Shown here one piece after another: positions 10,603 to 19,629 of a DNA stretch of 64,000 nt. The notes under the pieces are model-generated. The model did not search any database, had not been told where the DNA came from, and worked only from the letters and a program-made list of their open reading frames with translations. Source of the stretch: Hypholoma sublateritium FD-334 SS-4 (Eukaryota; Basidiomycota; Agaricomycetes; Agaricales; Strophariaceae); contig KN817526.1 of NCBI GenBank assembly GCA_000827495.1, positions 372,001 to 436,000 of the forward strand. Reading direction: 5' to 3'. The position numbers and the translations under genes were made by a program. Positions within the stretch are counted from its first letter, which is position 1. The number at the start of each line of letters is the position of its first letter.

Positions 10603-12044
10603 TCAGTCCGGTAAGTACATTGGCTTGTCTAGCACTCGAGCCACCATCTCCTCGCATTGCCCCACATAGTTTGCGGGCTCACAGAGGAATTCTAGTTCGG
10701 ACTTCTGCAGCCCGGAATTCTGAACTGTCTCGTTCTCCAGGAGGAAATCCAGCAAGCTTTTGCTGGGGTCTTGTACTGCCTTGCGACAAATTTCATACAC
10801 CAAGTCATGAGCGACTTGTCGACCTATTTTCCGCCCAAGAACCATCATGACTGCTTCGCTGACGATCGCGCCGTTTGTCAAGTCCAGGTTCCTCTTCATG
10901 GCGTCCGGGTGCACCTCTAGGCCTTCAAGGACAGACAGTGTATGGATCAGCGCCGCTTGTGTCAATGTCGATATCTGGGGGAGCACGATCCACTCTATCT
11001 GCCAAGGACCAGTACTTCGCTCATGGTCCTCCACCATCGCATCGAAAAGCGCTGCGCTAAGCTGCCTGACCGTACTGGCAATCGACGTGATGTACGCGCT
11101 GGAAATGGGGTTCCTCTTTTGTGGCATGGTGCTGCTCGATCCTCGATGGGGTGCATATGGCTCCGACACTTCACCAACCTCGGTCTGCATGAGCAGCTTG
11201 ACGTCCAGGGCGAATTTTGCACATGTTCCTGTGACCAGCGCGAAGAGCGCGCCCACCTCCGCGATGCAGTCGCGCTCGGTGTGCCAGGCGATATCCGGGA
11301 TATTTAACATCAGCTCGTCCGCCAGCGCCTCCTGGACTTGGAGCGCCTTTCCCGTATCAGCAAGCGTCGCGAGAGTGCCAGCTGCACCCCCAAACTCGAG
11401 CACGAGCAGACGTGGGAGGATCTCTTTTAGGCGTTGTTCGTGCCTGAGGAAAGTGGCAAGCAGGCGCGCCATCTTGAAGCCGAAGGTCATAGGCACGGCC
11501 TGCTGGAGGTTTGAGCGCGCTGCCATCGGCGTCGACGCATATCGAGATGCCAAACCTCGCAGAACCATTTCTATTTTCTCTAGGTCCCGACAAACGAGGT
11601 CGCATGTATCACGCAGCTGGAGCACCGTCGCTGTATCCGTGACGTCCTTGATTGAAAATCAGTGCGTTCGCATAGATACTCCACCAACTGTGCCAGACAT
11701 TTGCGATTTACCTGGGTTGTGGCGCCCCAATGTGCCCATTCCCCGAGACCCTCTTTCACTCCATTGACAGCGCGCACGAGCTGCTTTACCACGGGCAACA
11801 CCGGGTATCCGATTTGCTTGGTCTCTGCTGCAAGTTCCTCCATGTCCATGATATCGATTACGCATTTCGACTGTATAGCGTCCGCAGCGTCCTGGGGGAT
11901 GACGCCCAAGCGCCCTTGCACGCGTGCAAGCGCAGCTTCGAATTGAAGGTAGTACTCTGTGCGTGTTCGATCGGACCAGATATCCGACGATTCGGGGGTG
12001 GAAAATATATGGCGAAACACGATGGAATCAGTGACTGAGGCCAT
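10603..12044 (-). CDS. Fumarase/aspartase-superfamily lyase (PcaB/ADSL type)
   Basis: Two exons (12044-11712 and 11646-10603; 65-nt intron after GATTQ-like WGATTQ) encode 458 residues. The superfamily signature GSSSTMPQKRNPISS is intact, including the flexible-loop serines. WGATTQDVTDTA is the second conserved region. NLQQAVPMTFGFK and LEFGGAAGTLATL closely resemble bacterial 3-carboxy-cis,cis-muconate cycloisomerase (PcaB). GRQVAHDLVYEICRKAVQ is an ADSL-type C-terminal domain. Family members eliminate or add across fumarate-like bonds. Fungal carboxymuconate cyclisation uses an unrelated beta-propeller enzyme, so a PcaB role is unlikely here. Purine ADSL (Ade13) is also less likely, because the motif reads MPQKRNP rather than MPYKRNP. 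An in-frame ATG 18 nt upstream (12062) is an alternative start. It sits between DAO paralogues 1 and 2 on the same strand. Confidence 0.88.
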
Positions 12045-12332
12045 GTTTTGTTCAAGTAGCAAAGAGAGGTATCAATTTTGAGATTATAGATTATCGACGG
12101 CTCCACCCAAGCTCACGGGGCTGTGGGAGCTCGTGTGGCCTAGTAATTGAGAAGTGTGTTCAAGCTCCTAATTTTATCTGTAGGATAAAATAAAAGGAAA
12201 CTTTCTTGAGCTAATTATTGTCTCTGAAGCCTTACCATTTATTAAACAAGGAAAATCCAAATTTGACGTTCAATATATACTGGCTACTTCTGAAAGAAAC
12301 GAGTTCAATTTTGTGCAATTGCTCTGGTGCAT

Positions 12333-13891
12333 TTACACGTGTTCCAGTTCTCTTTCCAACAATTCGAGCGCAACTTCCGCCGAACCTATCGATGAGATAT
12401 AACCCCGCGCACCATGGCTATCGAACAGCGACGGTCAGGGATTGGACTCGAGCTAGCGCAATTGGTATCGTGAAATGAAGACACTTACCCATAATTATAA
12501 ACCACAGGGACCCTGCGGCCATTCAGCGTCGGCACTGGAGAAGCTGCTTCAATCCTGGGTCCGCCGTCTCTTACAGGCCGTAGCCCACACCCTTCCCCAA
12601 TAACAATTGAGAGCAAGTCTTCCGTCGTCCCTGGCCTTTGGGCGCTTATTTCCGGTGGCACAAGCTCTGGGCACAGCTCAAGGCCGCGTCTGAGGATGTC
12701 CGCCGTGGTCTCGGGGCGGGGATGTGGGTACCTAATAGTAGGCAGCGTCATATGAGTTTTCTTTCTACGAGTATACCAAGAAGAAAGCGGCGTACCAGTC
12801 GTCTTTCGCCTGGGTGCCGCCGATGATGACGTCCCCGCTCCTGCGCGGGATGATGTACGTCCACTCGCCACCCTTTCCCTCAAACGTGCGCCCGAAGCGG
12901 ATCCATGGCGCGCGGACAAGGACGGTCTGGCCGCGCACGGGGTGTACCGTGCGGTCCTCCACGCCGCCTAGGGTGCGCGCGCCCAGTCCGGTACACACCA
13001 CGACGGCGTGTGGTGGCGCCGGCCGCTCGTTCTTCGGCGCGTGGCCGTCCTCGGGATGTCTGAATTGGGTGACGCCGGCCTCGAGCACCTGGTCGATGTG
13101 TTGGACGTGCCCGCGCGTTATGCGCCCGCCCCGCGCGAGGAAGTGCGATGAGAGATATTGCAGGTATTGCGGGACGTCGATCGTCACTGTGTCAAATTCA
13201 TATCCGCACTTAGCACGGTGGAACAGGTCGTTCGTGGGGACCTCGCGTAGCTTTTATTATATTCGTAGAGTGTCAGATAATTTATATAAGATCCAAAATG
13301 AAGGTTACTCGCGTTTGGCATGCCTTCCAGTGAATCTGACGGTGGCCCCTCAGAATGATAGTACTCGGTCTGCTTTAAGCGCAAGAAGCAGTGCTCTGCC
13401 TCTCCTCCCGGCTTCGACAATTCCCAGAACTCGAGAAACGTCCTGTGGTCGATATCTATGCATGACATATATCAGATCGCAAGACCTCCATTTCGTAAAT
13501 GGACATCGGCTCACCCGCTTGGGCTGTCCCTTTCGGGGACACGCTAACATAGTGGGCTCCCTGTAAATTGTAGTATTCAATACGATGCACATTTTGAGTA
13601 TCTGAGTATCAAGGAGATTGGCAGGGAAGACCAGTGAATATACGCACCGCCCACTGGCTTGTGTACTTAATGTTCTTGGGGTCGGTCGGGAGTATATCAG
13701 CGATAATCTCAACTTGATAACGACCTGTGGCCTGGATTTTCAGCCCAGTGGTAAGTCCTATCACACCTGGATGGTTAATTGGCACAGGCGACGTCAGACT
13801 CTGTACGACCGAATACGTTATGAAGAAGCGGCGCACCTGCTCCGAGGACCACTACCGTCTTCTTCGTTGCTGGTGCTGGATGAGTGGTCAT
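12333..13891 (-). CDS. FAD-dependent D-amino-acid oxidase paralogue 2
   Basis: Seven exons with intron positions matching paralogue 1. ATG 13889-13891 starts MTTHPAPATKKTVVVLGAG, and the FAD motif is completed after intron 1 (VIGLTTGLKIQ). Visible landmarks are YTSQWA/GAHYVSVSPKG, VVCTGLGARTLGG, HPVRGQTVLVRAPW and IIPRRSGDVIIGGTQ. Intron 4 (13251-13312) has a GC donor (gcgagt) and AG acceptor, placed exactly where paralogue 1 uses a GT donor. The C-terminal motif is YNYGHGARGY, so the second Gly of the usual GHGG is replaced by Ala followed by Arg, in a region that shapes the FAD and substrate site. The last residues are ELEHV, without PTS1. It is probably still a flavoprotein oxidase, possibly with shifted specificity. 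Confidence 0.89.
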
Positions 13892-14237
13892 GTTATTGTG
13901 ATCGTTGGGGTCTAGGTGCAAGTTATCTGGCGCGCCCCTACAAGTAAGATTGCCGTGAGAATGACGGAGCTCCTTACTCCTCAGGCCTTCGGGCCGATAG
14001 TTTTCGCGATTCGAAGACTGCGGGGGTACAAAGTAGCAATAGCGTAGATTATCCAGGGGTAGAAAGAAGTACAATTTCGAGAGAGTGGTGATATTTATAT
14101 AGGAAATGAAGATAGAGATCATGGTCATACGACCGTATTCGTGGAACTGGCAGACGATAACACGGACGCGCTAGGAAACCGCCGTCCTAAATAGATCAAG
14201 AAAGAGGAACATGGATCTGAAAGTCATACCCTCCATC

Positions 14238-15749
14238 TACTCGGTCTTCGAGTTCACCTTGAGCGCCTCATCCAAAAGCTCTAATGCTTTGCTTGCGGAT
14301 CCCCACGACGCCTGGTACCCATACCCGCCATGTCTTGACGGATTGATGAACATGAGCTAATTCCAAATTTCCTAGAAGATTGAAGGAAGGTCTCACCCAT
14401 AATTATGCACAAGCGGTATCTTCCCTTCCCGGTGTACGGATGCGCCGTCAAACCACTCGACCTCCAGGCGGACACCGCCCTTTCGGCTCGGGCGCAGACC
14501 GCACCCCTCGCCGACGACGATATGTGACAGGTCCTCCACTGTGGGTTTCCGGATCGCACGTATCTCGGGCGGCGCGAGCTCGGGGCACAGTGCAAGCGCA
14601 CGCGTGAGTATGTCGAGCGTGACCTCGGGCCGCGCGCGTGGATACCAGTCGTCGACGACCCGCGTGCCGCCAACAACCACCTATAGGGGAACAGTCAGCG
14701 CACACGCGTACGACACGCAGTGAACAGACGCACGTCGCTGCTCCGGCGCGGGATGATGTACGTGGACGCGCCGTTCGTATCGCGCGTCTCCGTCCGCCCG
14801 AAGCGCACCCACGGCGCGCGGACGAGCACCGTCTGCCCGCGTACGGGGTGCACGGCCGTGTCCTCGATGCCGCCGAGTGAGCGCGCGCCGAGCCCCGTGC
14901 ACACGATGATCGCGGCGGGGAGCGGGTCATGCGCGCTGCCGCCGGCGAAGATGCGCGTGCCACCCTCGATGACCTGGCTGATGTGGAGCAGCGTCCCGCG
15001 CAGGACGCGCCCGCCACGCGCGCAGAAGCGCATGAGTAGGTAGTTGAGGTAGATCGGGACATCGATGGTGACCGTCGTGAATGTGACGCCTGAGTGGGCG
15101 CCGGGGATCAGTTCCTCAGGCCTCAGTTTCCTGAACTAAATGATAAAAGGGCTCGGTGAATTATCGTCATTAACTGCGCGCTGGAGGGACTTACGTGGGG
15201 CATCTTCTCCATGGGACTTGGTTGCGCTTGCTCACAGAAGAAATATTCTGTTTGTGGTATTCTCAGAAAGGATTCCTCTGCGTCACTTCCAGGAGCTGAC
15301 AGCTCCCACATCGTGTTGAATGTCTCCTCCTCGAGCGCTAGCCGATGATGTCAGGGGAAGTGGGTGGCATATGTCGGCCAGCGGCTCACCATGCTGGTTC
15401 GTCTCGTTGAATGGGTTGTAAACATGGTGTGCACCCTTCAGACTCGCTGAGTTGTACTCTACGTGCCAGGCAACGAGAGACACCACGCACTGCCCATTGA
15501 CTTGTGTACTTGATTGACTTCGGATCGCTCGGTATGAACTCTGCGACAATCGTGACCTGATATTTGCCCGTTTCTTGGAGACGCAGAGCTGTTGTTAGGC
15601 CAATTACGCCTGCAAATATCGGGTACCGCACGTCATGAGGGAGCAACTATGGCTTCAGCGAGACTTCAGACATCCGTCACCGGAACGTACTCACCCGCTC
15701 CGAGGACTACAATTGGTATCTTGGCGGGCGGTGGGGGTGCGGCAGTCAT
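14238..15749 (-). CDS. FAD-dependent D-amino-acid oxidase paralogue 3
   Basis: Start ATG 15747-15749 (MTAAPPPPAKIPIVVLGAG) is followed by intron 1 inside the FAD motif, then VIGLTTALRLQETGKYQ and KYTSQWA. Later exons carry GAHHVYNPF, FNTMWELSAPGSDAEESF, FCARGGRVLRGTLLHISQV, CTGLGARSLGG, HPVRGQTVLVRAPWVRF and IIPRRSSDV. An extra intron not present in the other two paralogues splits SSD|VVVGGT (near 14682-14735). The C-terminus has HNYGHGGYGYQASWGSAS and ends VNSKTE, again without PTS1. An upstream in-frame ATG at 15848 would add a poorly conserved leader. The active-site motifs are complete, so it is expected to be active on D-amino acids. Confidence 0.9.
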
Positions 15750-16162
15750 TCCGAGATGATTGTATGGAACTTCTATCGTGTTGTGAGTGGTCGAGGTGAA
15801 GGAGGGTACGACGGCGACGGTGGCAAGATAAGCGGCCCCTCCGGACACTGACGAGAGCTGATCATGATCTGATTGCCAAATATATGCTACAAGTGGCTGT
15901 GTAACTGCTCGAGACCGCGGCGAGTCGCCAACGACGCACGTTCAATGTGAAATTGTGAATGCAATTCTAGTTTCTACAAAAACATATTATCCATGGCAAT
16001 TTCGCCACTTGGGAAGGAACCATTAAAGTATACAGAGAGTCGGATACAGGTTTAGCCAAACTGAACGAGAATCAGGTTCCATCCAGCCCACATAAATAAC
16101 GAGTCCGGAATAATAAATGGCGGGGAGGTCCAACCGTGAAGGCGCACAAAAGGAGCAGACAA

Positions 16163-19150
16163 TCACGAAGGCGACGCAGCGCGCAGCCGCCTCTCGGAGT
16201 CGAATATCATGTCCACCACGCTATCGCGCGCGTCCTCCAATCCAAGCTCCTCTGCCGCACCCTCACCCCCATCCGCGTCCCGCACCGCGCGTGCGCCGAC
16301 AATGCCCTCGTCTTCAAACACGCGGCTCCCGAGCACCGTCCGCAGTGCCTGGAGCATCTGCCCGCGCTTGATCGTCGTTTTCGCAGTCGGCGTCGGCGGC
16401 GGGCTGAGAAGCGTCGACGACGACAGCGCGCCATCGTGCGCCTCCGCAAACAGGCGACGGTAGAGCACGACCGCTGTCAACAGGGCGCGGATGTCCGCGT
16501 CCGCGCTCCCCTCGTCACCTGCGTCCACGCCGAGCGCAAGATCGTCGTCCTCGATCACCGCCGGGTCCGCCTTCCACGCGCGTTCGAGCGTCTTGCCGAG
16601 CTGCTCGACGTGCCCGCCGAGTTCCCGCGCAGCGTCGATGGTTCGCCGCCACTCCTGGTCCTGGGTCTGCGCCTCCGCTTCATCGGCGACAGATTGCACA
16701 AACAGACTTGCGAGGTGCGCCTTGACGCGTTCCTTCACCACCAGGCACCCGAGGACTTCGATGGGAGTATACGCGCGCTCGCCATCGGAGCGGTCGCCGA
16801 GAGTTGCCGTCGCCAGATAGCTTGCGGCAGTCTCTGCGGTGAGAGTGTCCAAGACAAGTTGCTCGCTGATTTTCGCGGGGTTGTTCGGGGTAACTTTCTG
16901 AGACTGGACCTGTGCCGTGGCCCACACGGAACGCGCTTTCATGGCTGCAAGCCCGGCAAATAATCCCGTGGTGCCGCGGAGAACGATGGCGAGGTTGGTG
17001 AGATCAGAAATAGAGACATTTCGCCTCGTTGAAGTGGAGCGGTACACCTGCACGCGTTCATAGGAGGACATAGATGACGTACTACCTATGATATCACCAT
17101 CCATTAGCCTAGTGCATGATCATTGAGGAATAATGTGTACCTTCGAGTACGCAATCCCGCGCCAACTCAGGCCAACTCACGAATCGAGCTTTACGATTTT
17201 TGTTCGCAGCAGCGGCGACCACTGACAAGCTCCTCTCGCGAGCAACCATTTTTCCAAATCCGAGAGTAAGGTTGATTCCTAACCAGTGTCCGACGAAGCT
17301 TGCCAAAACCAAAACAGAGACGACGAGGTGGAGTACCTGCATGTACTCTTTCCATGCCCAGCCATCTGCCGACGGGGCTTGGGCTGCCGAAAGGACGGCG
17401 CCAGTATGGTGGTGTTGGGATTGAAACGACGTCGTGGACGTCAGAGGCGAATTGAAAAAGGAGAAAAGAGCAAAGACAGCAAGGAGATATTGCTGCGGCT
17501 GCGCTTGCTGCTGGCTCCATTGAGGCGGCATTGCGGTGTACGGGGTCGATGGTGACATTGACTCGTCCTGGACAGATCCCTCCGACGGCGATGTCGCGAC
17601 TGACGCAAGTGAGGCGGGGGGCGGCAGAACTTTCCTTGGGCGGCCACGCTTCCTCTTCTCGGGTACACCAGCACTCCCCGACTCGGAGGGGGAGAGCGTA
17701 GGCTTCTTCTTCTCTGCAGAGGGTTTCTTCACGGCCGGCACGCCAGAAGCCTTGGGCCGCTTCCTCTTCCTCCCGCCATCCTCGTCACCATCGTCGCCAT
17801 CGTCATCCTCACTGTCGTCGTCATCTGCATCTTCGTCATCCCCTTCAACCTCATCCTTCTCCTCTCCACCGAAACTAGCCCGCCATTCCCTTTCCCACTC
17901 CCGCACCAACGCTGGTCCACCCACCAGGCCGGAGATGAGGGTTTTCAATCCAGCCTGCTCAGCCTTGAGACGATGCTCGCGCTTCTTCAGAACGCGGATA
18001 TACTCGACGGCCTTCCCCAAGACGTTTGCTTTGCTACACTTGCGCGCAACCTTCACACCGTCAACGAAGCCCCGCTCGTCAATGACATCGCCGTCTTCAT
18101 TATCCACGCTGGGCATCCCCGCGCCTTTGACGAGGACGCTCCCCTTGACATTCTTCTTGATCTTCTTGCCATTTCCGCCCTCCCTGTCCTCCAGTACGCG
18201 AAGGGCCGGCACGGCCATGCGCAGGCTCTGGATGCGCGCATTGAGATTGGTGCGGTATCGGCGCTCGATCGTGGTGTGGCTCGTCTTGGGGCGCGGAATT
18301 CCCGCAGTGGGCGGAGACACCTCAGGGGGAGCCAGGGCGGCACTGGCCAGTTTAAACGTATTGACTGGAGGTGTCGAAGGCGGGGGTGTAGATGCCGCAG
18401 ACGAGGAAGAGGATGCGTCCGAGGACTTTGGGGTAGACATGGACTGGTGCTGGGGTAGGCGGGGAATAGGAAGCTTGGAAGCATTTTCTGCCGGTATTAC
18501 TGTTAATTAAGCACCGAAAAAAAGGAGTGCCACATACCAGGAATGTGTATACCCGTTCCTTGCAGCTGTGCGTTCATGGGCACCGCGAGCATGACACCGG
18601 CAGATTGACGCACTCGCTGAGCAAGCGCTGCAGCTGGATCAAGAGCGGGCTCTTCTTTCGGCTGAATGTCGCTAGCAGCAGGGCTCTGCACTGATTCGGG
18701 TACAGGTGATAGTGAAGCGCCGGACGAAGACGATGAGGATGTTATGCTGAGCCGGCGTTCCTTGGTGAATGATTGGGACGAGTCCGACGACGATCCAGAA
18801 AAGTCACCGGCTGCGAGACCGGCTTGAAACGCGAACGGGAATTGCGTTGCGAGCAGCTCGCTCGACAGTGCGTTGAATTGGTCGTCGTACGAGAAGTTGT
18901 ACTTCATCGGGTCGTAGTGCAATGCACTAGGCTCTATTGACGGGTTGAAATCCATGTCCATGGGTATCGAGCCAAGGTCTGCGAAGTCCATCATGTCGGA
19001 ATACGGTTTCACTGCTTCTGTACTGTCTGCCCATAAGGTGCTGAATTTCGACCAGTCTTGCGAACTCGACGCCTCGTCCGATGAAGAATCGCCGTTCTGG
19101 AGGAGCAAATTTAGTGGGTCCACCGAGTCCAGGCCCATTTCGGAGGACAT
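16163..19150 (-). CDS. sre1: Sterol regulatory element-binding protein (SREBP/Sre1) homologue
   Basis: Three exons (19150-18538, 18487-17141, 17085-16163) join in phase to about 960 residues. The N-terminus is acidic and Ser-rich with a KEEP segment. The bHLH at about residues 270-390 begins SHTTIERRYRTNLNARIQ; the Tyr in ERRYR (near residue 282) is the hallmark separating SREBPs from other bHLH factors. Helix 2 is KANVLGKAVEYIRVLKKRE. The loop is unusually long, about 52 residues. Two hydrophobic segments (YLLAVFALFSFF near 538 and VLHLVVSVLVLASFVGHWL near 589) fit the membrane hairpin. The C-terminal 300 residues, after a 55-nt intron, resemble the fungal SREBP regulatory region (YERVQVYRSTSTRR). 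An acidic tract and a KRKRGRPRK AT-hook-like stretch lie between. Expected role: sterol and oxygen-responsive transcription after proteolytic release from the ER. Confidence 0.9.
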
Positions 19151-19629
19151 TTGGCGTTAACTGGGAGTGGACGTGGTGGTGAGAAGGAAAGAGCCGTTTT
19201 CCTAATTTCTTGTTGTCGCCGCAAAGTCGTTCGACTGCGCCGCCATAGAATCAGACCACTAATTATGATCCCGTGACTTTTTCGTGCCACTGATGCAACT
19301 TAGGTAATCGTTGCAAAGATCGTCCAAGAGTTGTCCAGAGTCGTATTGGAGTCGTACCAATTTTATACTACTTATAAGTAGCCTTATTGTCGGCTCATTG
19401 AACTCGTAGGATTGCCGACTGGGTTTGAATTGAGAGCTGTCGGGCCGCCAGGACTGTATTACAAACGTCGACTGTCATCTGTTTATTTGGTCTGGACTCT
19501 GTGAAGGAGACTACTTAACAAACGCCCATGTGGAAGTTGGCCCAAGTTTGGTTTGGGGTTTCTCAAAAGGTGCCCAGGTTATCGCCACCTTCCCTTCGTC
19601 AACGACGAAAATTATCACACACAGCACCG
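19151..19629. promoter_or_regulatory. Divergent promoter region between SREBP and aminopeptidase P
   Basis: This 479-bp interval separates two divergently oriented start codons. It contains no supported gene. An in-frame ATG at 19528 lies upstream of the preferred aminopeptidase start, so part of it may be coding in a longer isoform. Confidence 0.5.

Noticed and set aside
10603..12044. Assignment of the lyase as the housekeeping adenylosuccinate lyase (ADE13)
   Set aside because: Signature and flanking motifs (MPQKRNP, NLQQAVPMTFGFK, EFGGAAGTLATL) fit the PcaB-like branch better, and the cluster context is catabolic.
16136..16963. 275-codon plus-strand ORF
   Set aside because: Shadow of the SREBP C-terminal exon on the opposite strand; Arg-rich without a domain.
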